Shown: positions 40,397 through 46,874 of the stretch, one piece after another | How the letters are laid out: every line of letters starts with the position of its first letter | Position numbering within the stretch: the first letter of the stretch is position 1 | Made by a program: the position numbers and the translations under genes | The notes under the pieces: generated by a model | What the model was told of the DNA's origin: nothing | The model's database searches: none | Seen by the model: the letters and a program-made list of their open reading frames with translations, nothing else | NCBI RefSeq assembly: GCF_900108245.1 | Contig: NZ_FNUY01000022.1 | Location: 1-46,874 of the forward strand | Source of the DNA: Allobosea lathyri | GTDB taxonomy: Bacteria; Pseudomonadota; Alphaproteobacteria; Rhizobiales; Beijerinckiaceae | Length of the DNA: 46,874 bases | Direction: 5' to 3'

Positions 40397-40425
40397 ACAG
40401 GCGCCCCCTCGGAGGCGCCTGTCAT
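40397..40425 (-). terminator. Hairpin downstream of the LysR gene
   Basis: ACAGGCGCC-CCCTCGGA-GGCGCCTGT forms a perfect 9-bp stem about 80 nt after the LysR stop. The following minus-strand TTTGCATT gives only a short U-tract. Confidence 0.5.
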
Positions 40426-40504
40426 GCGTTCTTAATATGAGCCGGGTTCGAGATCGCGGGAATCATGCGTCGACATGCAGGTGCCGTCTGAACCCCGAAT
40501 CGAC

Positions 40505-41395
40505 TCAGTAGGTCCAGCGCTGGGCCTTCTGGATCAGGAAGTCGCGGAAGACCTGCACGCGGGCAACCGACTTCATCTCCTCCGGATAGACCAGATAGCT
40601 CTCGAGCTGCGGCATCTCGGTCTCGCGCATCAACTGCACGAGCGGGGAGCCGGTCTCGATCAGATAGTCCGGCAGGACGGCGATGCCGGCGCCGGAATCC
40701 ACAGCGCGCTTCATCGCGGTGATGTTGTTCACCGTCAGATGGATCGGGCGCGGGTTGCGCTGGTCGCGGCCCAGCGATCCCAGCCAGTGCACCGCCGTGA
40801 GGTAGGATGGCGAGGTGCCGCCGAAGGAGAGGATGCGGTGGTTGTCGAGATCCTCATAGGCCTTGGGCTCGCCGAAGCGCTTCACATAGGCCGGCGATCC
40901 ATAGACGTGGAAATGCACGGTGAAGAGCTTGCGCTGGATCAGGTCCGGCTGCTGCGGCTGGCGCAGGCGGATGGCGATGTCGGCCTCGCGCATCGAGAGG
41001 TCGAGCTCCTCGTCGGTGAGGATGAGGTCGACCTTGATGTCGGGATAGAGATCGAGGAATTCGGCGAGGCGCGGCGTCAGCCAGTGGCCGCCCAGCCCGC
41101 GCGTAGCCGTGACCTTCAATTCGCCGGACGGGTGCTCGCGGGTCTCGGATAGCTGCGAGCGTGTCCGTTCGAGTCGCTGCGTCATCTCGCGTGCGGCGCG
41201 CCAGAGCAGTTCGCCCTGTTCGGTCAGGATCAGACCGCGCGTATGCCGGTGGAACAAGGGCGCCCGGAGCTCGCGTTCGAGCGCGCCGATCTGCCGGCTG
41301 ACGGCGGATTGGCTGAGGCCCAGAACGTCCCCAGCCTTGGTGAAGCTGCCGGATTCAGCGACCGTATAAAAAATTCTGATGCGGTCCCAATCCAC
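40505..41395 (-). CDS. LysR-family transcriptional regulator
   Basis: A 296-residue regulator with an N-terminal winged HTH (DWDRIRIFYTVAESGSFTKAGDVLGLSQSAVSRQIGALERELRAPLFHR) and a C-terminal periplasmic-binding-fold effector domain (about 90-296). The start is GTG 41395, set by GGGGGAAG just upstream; an in-frame ATG 38 codons earlier has no support. It lies downstream of trxB on the same strand, an arrangement common in alphaproteobacteria, so it may be part of redox or stress control; that is inference. The effector is unknown. Confidence 0.92.
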   Translation of the reverse strand: MDWDRIRIFYTVAESGSFTKAGDVLGLSQSAVSRQIGALERELRAPLFHRHTRGLILTEQGELLWRAAREMTQRLERTRSQLSETREHPSGELKVTATRGLGGHWLTPRLAEFLDLYPDIKVDLILTDEELDLSMREADIAIRLRQPQQPDLIQRKLFTVHFHVYGSPAYVKRFGEPKAYEDLDNHRILSFGGTSPSYLTAVHWLGSLGRDQRNPRPIHLTVNNITAMKRAVDSGAGIAVLPDYLIETGSPLVQLMRETEMPQLESYLVYPEEMKSVARVQVFRDFLIQKAQRWTY

Positions 41396-41539
41396 GACGC
41401 TTCCCCCTGTTATGCGTTTCACGCATGTTGGGGGGTAAAGTCCTTGAACGTCAACGTCTGCGTGGCCGGCTACAGGTCTTTTCGCACTGAATCTGGTTAG
41501 GAAATCCATCAGTTCCTGTGATGGATTGCGAATAAGGGC

Positions 41540-42505
41540 CTATTCGGCCGCTTCTCGCTGTTCCAGGACGTTGGCAGCGAGCCAGCGCTCGGCGTCGAGC
41601 GCGGCCATGCAGCCGAGGCCGGCGGCCGTCACGGCCTGGCGATAGTGCTCGTCGGTGACGTCGCCGGCGGCGAAGACGCCCGGGACATTGGTCTGAGTCG
41701 TGCCGGCCTCGACCTCGAGATAGCCGGAGACGTTCATGGCGAGCTGTCCGACGAACAATTCGGTCGCCGGCTTGTGGCCGATGGCGATGAAGACGCCGTC
41801 GGCCCTGAGATCGCTCTCGACGCCGGACTTCAGATTGCGCAGGCACAGATGCGTGACATTGAGCGGTTGCGTGCCGCCGCAGATCTCCGCGATCTCGCTG
41901 TCCCAGACGACTGCGATCTTCGGGTGCTTGAAGAGCCGGTCCTGCATCACCTTCTCGGCGCGCAGCGAGTCGCGGCGATGCACCAGCGTCACCTTCGAGG
42001 CGAGGTTGGCCAGATACAGCGCTTCCTCGACGGCCGTATTGCCGCCGCCGACGACCACGACCTCCTTGTTGCGGAAGAAGAAGCCGTCGCAGGTGGCGCA
42101 GGCCGACACGCCGAAGCCCTGGAAGGTCTGCTCGGAGGGCAGGCCCAGCCATTTCGCCTGCGCGCCGGTGGCGATGATCAGCGCGTCGCAGGAATAGGTC
42201 TCGGCCCCGTCGCCCCAGAGCCGGAAGGGGCGCTGCGAGAGATCGACCCTGGCGATATGGTCGGACACCATCCTGGTCCCCATATGCTGCGCCTGGGCGC
42301 GCATCTGCTCCATAAGCCAGGGTCCCTGGATCACATCGGCGAAACCGGGATAGTTCTCGACATCGGTCGTGATCATGAGCTGGCCGCCGGCCTGCATGCC
42401 GGAGATCAGAACAGGCTCCATCATGGCGCGGGCGGCGTAGATCGCGGCTGTGTAGCCGGCGGGGCCGGAGCCGACGATCATGACGCGGGCATGGGTGTGG
42501 GCCAT
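41540..42505 (-). CDS. trxB: Thioredoxin reductase
   Basis: TrxB (321 aa) transfers electrons from NADPH via FAD to thioredoxin. IVGSGPAGYTAAIYAARA binds FAD, CATC (Cys136, Cys139) is the redox disulfide within SACATCDGFFF, and VVVGGGNTAVEEALYL binds NADPH. TNVPGVFAAGDVTDEHYRQAVTAAGLGC is the C-terminal FAD region. AAGGA lies 10 nt upstream of ATG 42505. The LysR gene follows on the same strand with 144 bp between them. Confidence 0.97.
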   Translation of the reverse strand: MAHTHARVMIVGSGPAGYTAAIYAARAMMEPVLISGMQAGGQLMITTDVENYPGFADVIQGPWLMEQMRAQAQHMGTRMVSDHIARVDLSQRPFRLWGDGAETYSCDALIIATGAQAKWLGLPSEQTFQGFGVSACATCDGFFFRNKEVVVVGGGNTAVEEALYLANLASKVTLVHRRDSLRAEKVMQDRLFKHPKIAVVWDSEIAEICGGTQPLNVTHLCLRNLKSGVESDLRADGVFIAIGHKPATELFVGQLAMNVSGYLEVEAGTTQTNVPGVFAAGDVTDEHYRQAVTAAGLGCMAALDAERWLAANVLEQREAAE

Positions 42506-42634
42506 GGAGTGTCGTCCTTATTGCGCGGCCCGAGCCGCGTCGTTCACCAGTTAGATATGGCCTGAATGGCCATAGACAAATGCATCCAGATCAACCCGCG
42601 TCGTCATCCCGGGCAGGCGGCAAGGCCGCGACGC

Positions 42635-43618
42635 TCAGCCGAGGCCGAGTTCGGCGCGATGCCGCAGCCAGCCCTCGCGCACCGCGCCCGCTATGACGGG
42701 CGTGGAGTCTACCGGTTCATAGCGGGCGCCAGCAAGACGTCCCTCGAAGTGATGCACAGCGCCTTGCTGCCTGAGCGCGCTCATGAATGCGGCGAGCTTG
42801 CCATGCCCGCCATGGGGCTCGAAAATCAGGATCGGGACGCCCGACGCCGTCGCCTCGCCGATCATGTTGGTCGAATCCGCCGTGGTGACGATCGCGTCGG
42901 CATTGGCGAGCAGGGCGAGAAAAGGATTGTCGCCGCTGCCATCCCACCACCAGCCGCCATGGCGGCTGAAGACCTCCGCGACGGCCTTGTCGAGCGAGCT
43001 CTGCGTGCGGCGCGAGCGCGAGCCCATCAGCGCGACGCCTGACGTGGCCAGCTGGTCGAGCAGGCCGGCGAAGCGGGTGATGTCCGCGGGTTCGAAACGA
43101 TGATGCCGGCTGTCGCCGCCGACCAGCACTGCGGCGCGGGGCGAGGGCAGCGCGGCGATGGGGGCGGGCGGATTGGCCCGCGCCTGCGCCAGGCGCTCGG
43201 GCGCAAGCCGGTGCGGCGAGGTCGCCGTCACCAGCACATTGTCGCCGCGCAGGCGGTCATGCGTCGAGACCCAGATCAGATCGGCCGCGCCTGTCCCGAC
43301 GCGCGGGTCCTTGAGGAAGACGGTGAAGCTGCGCCCGTTCGAGGCCTTCTTGATGGCGCGCAGATAGGGCACGGCCCGCCGGCCGGAGGCGATGACGATG
43401 TCGGGATAGGGCGGGGCGATCGGACTGCCGGGACGTTCGGGCGCTTCGCGCGGGTCGATCGGCCCGCGCGGCATCAGCCAGACGAAGGGCGGGCGTGGCG
43501 CGATGCGCCTGACCTGCGGGGTGACGCCCAGCCGCTCGGCCACGCCGAGGCACTGCAGCTCGTCGCCGGCCTTGCCGTCACTCAGCACCCAGATGGTCGG
43601 GATCGGTTCGGCGGGCAA
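42635..43618 (-). CDS. ELM1/GtrOC1-family protein (mitochondrial fission ELM1-like)
   Basis: A 327-residue protein. WVLSDGKAGDELQCLGVAERLG, PPYPDIVIASGRRAVPYLRAIKK, FTVFLKDPRV, and the ADAIVTTADSTNMIGEATASGVPILIFEPHGGHGKLAAFMSAL segment match the family that includes plant ELM1 and bacterial proteins thought to be GT-B-like. Function in bacteria is not known; a nucleotide-sugar-related or glycan role has been proposed for relatives. Tyr and Gly patterns are complete and length is typical, so the gene appears intact. The first ATG follows a TTGCC stretch without a strong ribosome site. Confidence 0.9.
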   Translation of the reverse strand: MPAEPIPTIWVLSDGKAGDELQCLGVAERLGVTPQVRRIAPRPPFVWLMPRGPIDPREAPERPGSPIAPPYPDIVIASGRRAVPYLRAIKKASNGRSFTVFLKDPRVGTGAADLIWVSTHDRLRGDNVLVTATSPHRLAPERLAQARANPPAPIAALPSPRAAVLVGGDSRHHRFEPADITRFAGLLDQLATSGVALMGSRSRRTQSSLDKAVAEVFSRHGGWWWDGSGDNPFLALLANADAIVTTADSTNMIGEATASGVPILIFEPHGGHGKLAAFMSALRQQGAVHHFEGRLAGARYEPVDSTPVIAGAVREGWLRHRAELGLG

Positions 43619-43654
43619 GGCGATCTCCGTCCTTCGCGACTTTAAATTCCGCAG

Positions 43655-43756
43655 CCCTCATCCTGAGGAGCGCCGCAGGCGCGTCTCGAAGGAGGGTTCA
43701 GTGCGCTCTGGACCATCCTTCGAGACGCCGCTTCGCGGCTCCTCAGGATGAGGGCT
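43655..43756. repeat. Extragenic palindrome, family C
   Basis: CCCTCATCCTGAGGAGC-GCC...GGCGTCTCGAAGG.. pattern: outer CCCTCATCCTGAGGAGC pairs with GCTCCTCAGGATGAGGG and inner GTCTCGAAGGA with TCCTTCGAGAC. A degenerate relative lies at 46435-46450. Confidence 0.9.
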
Positions 43757-43845
43757 GAGATTGGACCAAGCCTGGCTGGCATGGGCGATGCCTTGTATCG
43801 CTCAAGCGCTGCGTCTACACCAGCGCGGCTTTCCTGGGGGCTTTT

Positions 43846-44310
43846 GTGCGTTCAAAACTCGACGACATCGATCTGCGTATCCTGCGCGAACTTCAGGCCG
43901 ATGGGCGCATGACGAATGTCGAGCTGGCGAGGCGCGTCGGCATTTCGCCGCCGCCATGCCTGCGCCGCGTGCGGGCGCTGGAGGAGGCAGGGCTGATCAC
44001 GGGCTACCGGGCCCAGCTCGACGAGAGCAAGCTCGGGCTCGAGGTGGTCTGCTTCGCCTTCGTGCATCTCGCCAGCCAGACGGAATCCGACCTCGCGCAG
44101 TTTCAGGCGCGCATCCGGGCCTGGAACCCCGTGCGCGAGTGCTGGACGCTGTCGGGCGATATCGATTTCATCCTGAAATGCGTCGCGCCGGACCTGAAGG
44201 CCTTTCAGGATTTCGTCGGCGAACTCACGGCGCTGCCCAATGTCCGCAATGTCCGCACGGCGCTGGCGCTCGGCCGGGTCAAGGACGAGCCGATCGTTCC
44301 GTTCGGCTAG
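43846..44310 (+). CDS. Lrp/AsnC-family transcriptional regulator
   Basis: A 154-residue Lrp/AsnC protein. The HTH domain is LDDIDLRILRELQADGRMTNVELARRVGISPPPCLRRVRALEEAGLITGYRA, and the RAM ligand-binding domain follows (LEVVCFAFVHLASQTESDLAQF, VRECWTLSGDIDFILKCVAPDLKAFQDFV). GTG 43846 (or TTG 43844) is the start; no ATG fits. It is divergent from the ELM1 gene across a family C palindrome. Ligand and targets are not known. Confidence 0.93.
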   Translation: MRSKLDDIDLRILRELQADGRMTNVELARRVGISPPPCLRRVRALEEAGLITGYRAQLDESKLGLEVVCFAFVHLASQTESDLAQFQARIRAWNPVRECWTLSGDIDFILKCVAPDLKAFQDFVGELTALPNVRNVRTALALGRVKDEPIVPFG

Positions 44311-44339
44311 GGCCTGCGGCAATAACTAGGAAACACGCC

Positions 44340-44459
44340 GTCATCCTGGACAAGCGGCGAAGCCGCGCAGATCCGGGATCCATCGTAAACTGCCAATTCT
44401 TGCAATGATTTGCCCCTTCGATGGATCCCGGGTCTTCGCTTCGCTACGCCCAGGATGAC
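44340..44459. repeat. Extragenic palindrome, family A, long variant
   Basis: GTCATCCTGGACAAGCGGC...GGGATCCATCGTAAACTGCC...CCTTCGATGGATCCCGGG...CCAGGATGAC. The core loop is about 35 nt, longer than in other copies. Confidence 0.85.
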
Positions 44460-44500
44460 GGCGCGTTTCCCGGCATAAGCGGCATGTTTCCAGGCCAGAA

Positions 44501-44992
44501 TCAGCCCACGAAGTAGCGCCTGATCCAGAGCGCGTGGTTGGTCACCAGCAGCGCGACGCGCTTGTCGATCAGCCCGGGGCTGGCATCGTACCAGGGGCCG
44601 GCATCGCCGGGGCTGCTGGAGGAGGTGATCGGATAGGTCGCGATCACGCCGCCGCCTGCCGCCACCAGCGTCACGACGCTCTCGAGCGAATCCTGGCCCG
44701 GCGAATCGTCCATGGCGCTGCCGACATAGGTCTCCAGCGTCAGTGTGCGCATGGTGATGACGAGCGTCGCATCGCCACGCCGTCCGGTCGGGCGCAGCTG
44801 CCGCGCCAGTTCCCGTTCGAGCTGCGTCTTGATCAGTGCGGCGCGGGGGCCGACGCCGAGTTCGACAAGGCGGGACACATCGACGTGCACCGCCCCGATC
44901 GGCGTGCCCGGCGGCAGTTGCGAAACTGTCTGGCAGCCGGCGAGGACCGTCGCCGCGAGGACCGAGCCCAGAAGGGCGCGACGGTTGAGCAT
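44501..44992 (-). CDS. Putative lipoprotein, paralogue 1 of a duplicated exported pair
   Basis: Not recognised. The 163-residue protein begins MLNRRALLGSVLAATVLAGC, a signal with lipobox LAGC. The mature part has GAVHVDVSRLVELGVGPRAALIKTQLERELARQL and ends ITSSSSPGDAGPWYDASPGLIDKRVALLVTNHALWIRRYFVG. The gene just upstream shares the V-D-V-S-R-L-V-E-x-G-x-G-P start and W-I-(R/K)-R-Y-x-V-G end. Residues in between are variable, suggesting the same fold. AGAGGA lies 8 nt before ATG 44992, where a 15-bp sequence containing it (CGAGAGGACCGAAGT) is tandemly duplicated. Confidence 0.75.
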   Translation of the reverse strand: MLNRRALLGSVLAATVLAGCQTVSQLPPGTPIGAVHVDVSRLVELGVGPRAALIKTQLERELARQLRPTGRRGDATLVITMRTLTLETYVGSAMDDSPGQDSLESVVTLVAAGGGVIATYPITSSSSPGDAGPWYDASPGLIDKRVALLVTNHALWIRRYFVG

Positions 44993-45049
44993 CACTTCGG
45001 TCCTCTCGACTTCGGTCCTCTCGGCTTCGGGCTTGGCAGGCGCAGCCCG

Positions 45050-45619
45050 TCAACCCACGACGTAGCGCTTGATCCAGGCGGCGTTGGTCTGGATCAGCGC
45101 GTTGATCCGGCGCTGGTCGATATCGGGCAGGTACCACGCGCCGCTATAGCCCGACGAGAGCGAGGACAGGATCGGATAGGTCGCGAGCACGCGATTATCG
45201 GGGCCGATCAGCGTGGCGACGCTGTCGAAGCTGTCGTTGCTGCCGCCGCCACCGCCGAAGCGCCCGCCACCGCCGCCGCCGGCATAGCTCGGCATGAAGA
45301 TGCCGTTGACCTTGACGAATAGAAGCGGCCCGGCGCCGCGGCGAAAGGCCGGGCCGAGCGCCAGCGCGAGTTCACGTTCGAGGCCGGCCTTGATCGCAGC
45401 GGCATTGGGACCCCAGCCCTGCTCGACGAGGCGGGAGACATCGACGCGGATCGCGCCGACGACCGCGGCCTGCGCCAGGGCCGGCAGGGAGGCGAGGGGC
45501 GAAACGGCCAGGATGGCTCCGGCCAGCGCAGCCGCGAGGGCATTGCGGCGCGTCGGGCGGCGAAATGCTGTTTTGCCAGCTGTTGTGTTGCCAGCAGTTG
45601 TCTTGCGAGCTGTTGTCAT
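45050..45619 (-). CDS. Exported protein, paralogue 2, with repeat-rich N-terminus
   Basis: Not recognised. The 189-residue protein starts with MTTARKTTAGNTTAGKTAFR, a four-fold TTA(R/G)(K/N) repeat, then a Tat-like signal PTRRNALAAALAGAILAVSPLASLPALAQ. The mature domain is paralogous to the gene downstream (IRVDVSRLVEQGWGPNAAAIKAGLERELALAL; C-terminal LIQTNAAWIKRYVVG). A Gly-rich loop, SYAGGGGGGRFGGGGGS, lies in the middle. GGAGG is 8 nt before ATG 45619. The pair is presumably an operon of secreted or periplasmic proteins. Confidence 0.76.
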   Translation of the reverse strand: MTTARKTTAGNTTAGKTAFRRPTRRNALAAALAGAILAVSPLASLPALAQAAVVGAIRVDVSRLVEQGWGPNAAAIKAGLERELALALGPAFRRGAGPLLFVKVNGIFMPSYAGGGGGGRFGGGGGSNDSFDSVATLIGPDNRVLATYPILSSLSSGYSGAWYLPDIDQRRINALIQTNAAWIKRYVVG

Positions 45620-45804
45620 GGCCGGACCTCCAGCGACGTCTGACTTTGATGTAGTGAGCGCCAACTGCATTGCCACTGCCTTGATAAGTTGCGCTTTCAG
45701 GCCTTTCTGGCAATGGCGATAAAGCAGTGCATCGACCGTGTACGGCGCATGCCTTTTCGGTATGCATGGCGCTTCGGGTTGACGCAGATGATCGGGATGA
45801 GCGG

Positions 45805-46416
45805 ATGGAGCGGCTGGTTACGGAATTCGTGAAGCTCTGGGTGGTGATCGACCCGATCGGGACGTTGCCGATCTTTCTGGCGGTGACGGCCGGTATGAGC
45901 GCTGCCGCGGCGCGGCGTGTCGCTGTTCGCGGCATCCTGGTCGCCACCGTGGTGCTCATATTCTTCGTCGTCGGGGGGCAGGTGCTGCTCGGCGCGATGG
46001 ATATCGAAATGAGTTCGTTCCAGGTCGCGGGCAATATCGTGCTCTTCCTCTTCGCTCTCTCGATGATCTTCGGGGAATCGAAGCTCGAGGAGGATGAGAA
46101 GCTGCTGCGGACCACCGATCTGGAGCGCGCGGTCTATCCGCTGGCGATCCCCGGCATCGCCAATCCCGGCGCGATGCTGACGGTGATGACGATCACCGAC
46201 AATTCGAAATTCAGCATCGCCGAGCAGACCGAAACCGTGATTCAGGTCCTGGTGATCCTGGGGATCCTGCTGCTCCTGCTGTTTGCGGCCTCGCGCATCA
46301 TCGCCGTGATCGGCAATGCCGGCGCCAGCGTCGTCAGCCGGGTGATGGGGCTGATCCTGGCCAGCGTCGCGGTCGACGGGATCGTCCGGGCATTGCGGGT
46401 CATTCTGGCCGGGTGA
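45805..46416 (+). CDS. MarC-family membrane protein
   Basis: A 203-residue inner-membrane protein with about six hydrophobic helices (WVVIDPIGTLPIFLAVTAGM, LVATVVLIFFVVGGQVLLG, SSFQVAGNIVLFLFALSMIFGE, PLAIPGIANPGAMLTVMTI, IQVLVILGILLLLLFAASRIIAVIG, VMGLILASVAVDGIVRAL). DPIGTLPIFLA and IPGIANPG match the MarC/UPF0056 family. The name comes from marRAB-linked genes, but no drug-resistance function has been confirmed. ATG 45805 is chosen; earlier frames are not supported. Confidence 0.92.
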   Translation: MERLVTEFVKLWVVIDPIGTLPIFLAVTAGMSAAAARRVAVRGILVATVVLIFFVVGGQVLLGAMDIEMSSFQVAGNIVLFLFALSMIFGESKLEEDEKLLRTTDLERAVYPLAIPGIANPGAMLTVMTITDNSKFSIAEQTETVIQVLVILGILLLLLFAASRIIAVIGNAGASVVSRVMGLILASVAVDGIVRALRVILAG

Positions 46417-46508
46417 GGGACCGCCTGAGACCTCAGCCCTCATCCTGAGGGACTGGCCTGAAAAGTAGGTGGTGGTATCAACGACTTGGGTATTTCCATC
46501 AAAGCGCC

Positions 46509-46613
46509 GTCATCCCGGGCGACCGTAGGGAGACCCGGGATCCATTCCTGAGCTTCACCGGAAGGCGCTCCGGCATGGATCCCGGGTCTCCGCTTCGCTG
46601 CGCCCGGGATGAC
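46509..46613. repeat. Extragenic palindrome, family A
   Basis: GTCATCCCGGGCGACCG...GGGATCCATTCCTGAG...GGCATGGATCCCGGG...CGCCCGGGATGAC. This intact copy matches the interrupted one at 281-355. Confidence 0.9.
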
Positions 46614-46721
46614 TGCATCTTATTCGATGATGGCACGGCTAAAGCGGCGTCTCGAAGAACGAGGGCTGTGGAAATTTTCAGGCAGTCTCTAGAGCGCGAT
46701 GATTTGATCTGGAAACGCCAT

Positions 46722-46794
46722 GTCATCCTGGACAAGCGGCGAAGCCGCGCAGATCCGGATCCATCATAGGGAGCAGCGTTCTACGATGGATCCC
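46722..46794. repeat. Extragenic palindrome, family A, interrupted by the IS (right copy)
   Basis: GTCATCCTGGACAAGCGGC...CAGATCCGGATCCATCATAGGG...TTCTACGATGGATCCC, then the IS. The closing CCGGG...GATGAC arm is missing because the IS is inserted in the second GGATCC. Confidence 0.85.
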
Positions 46795-46874
46795 TGTGTG
46801 TTTGTTTTGTGGGATTATTGAGCGGGCGAGAGACCGTTGGATCCCTGATCCCTTTGGAGATCGCGACCCGGCCC
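46795..46874 (+). mobile_element. Left non-coding end of a second IS110 copy (right edge)
   Basis: TGTGTGTTTGTTTTGTGGG... on the plus strand is an exact inverted copy of 201-280 and includes the TGGATCCCTG guide candidate (46838-46847). The transposase gene would begin about 90 bp beyond the window. The element faces out of the window. Confidence 0.85.

Larger units (their letters stand above)
39952..40504. other. Non-coding interval with sRNA candidate and palindromes
   Basis: No protein gene is supported in this 553-bp gap. It holds a GTCCCGGGTCAAGCCCGGGAC dyad (about 40000-40020), a candidate small RNA (40065-40205), and palindromes GCAATG-CAG-CATTGC (40237-40251), TATGCGC-AAC-GCGCATA (40262-40278), GCATTGCAATGC (about 40383) and a 9-bp hairpin (40397-40425). 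It is also slightly AT-richer than its surroundings. Confidence 0.6.

Noticed and set aside
42603..42650. Half family A element after trxB
   Set aside because: Only GTCATCCCGGGCAGG resembles the family; too short to call.

Overview
The window looks like an alphaproteobacterial chromosome segment, most likely Hyphomicrobiales (Rhizobiales) and close to Bosea. It is GC-rich, dense in housekeeping genes, carries a CtrA-type TTAA-N7-TTAA box before motA, Rhizobiales-type extragenic palindromes, many Tat-type exported proteins, and a trxB/LysR/Lrp neighbourhood. The genus is inference from gene content. No tRNA, rRNA, CRISPR array or prophage was seen.

Layout. 1-355: 5' end of an IS110-family transposase (minus strand, cut by the window edge) with its 5' non-coding end, inserted in an extragenic palindrome. 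0.5-4 kb: rplS, an SDR dehydrogenase, motA-motB. 4.4-9.8 kb: an EF-G-like GTPase ending in a 15-bp tandem repeat, a fadD-type acyl-CoA ligase, a sulfite-oxidase-like molybdoenzyme. 9.8-12.7 kb: a Phd/PIN toxin-antitoxin pair, then dapF-mtaB (minus). 12.8-17.4 kb: exported and membrane proteins (GyrI-like, MBL hydrolase, LysE exporter, CAP lipoprotein, NTF2-like). 17.7-22.4 kb: ffh, two small paralogous genes, rpsP, rimM, a HAD hydrolase, trmD. 22.5-33.6 kb: a Cys-less rhodanese, class I aminotransferase, transglutaminase-like protein, small basic proteins, DUF188, crotonase, a Bug receptor, a PQQ-type sugar dehydrogenase, a methyltransferase, DUF486, a lytic transglycosylase and RidA. 33.6-39.9 kb: a dipeptide-type binding protein, leuB, a LivK-like receptor, msrP and a DNA methyltransferase-type repair protein. 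40.0-41.4 kb: a candidate small RNA and a LysR regulator. 41.5-46.4 kb: trxB, an ELM1-family protein, an Lrp/AsnC regulator, a paralogous exported pair and MarC. 46.4-46.9 kb: palindromic repeats and a second copy of the same IS110 left end, in opposite orientation.

The most interesting signal is at the two ends. Both IS copies sit at the same point of the same palindromic repeat family (ATGGATCCC then the IS). The non-coding IS end can fold into a stem-loop whose loop holds a 10-base copy of the junction sequence. This is what a bridge-RNA-guided IS110 recombinase that targets REP-like palindromes would look like. Other signals are a predicted CUCCUCCC small RNA with a good promoter and terminator (40.07-40.21 kb), a palindrome family with matched compensatory changes, and several conserved-fold proteins lacking a key catalytic residue.

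The window has two outward-facing IS copies at its edges, so it is probably a contig broken at a repeat. Gene starts were chosen from Shine-Dalgarno spacing where possible. Functions come from recognised motifs and overall resemblance; no database search was run.
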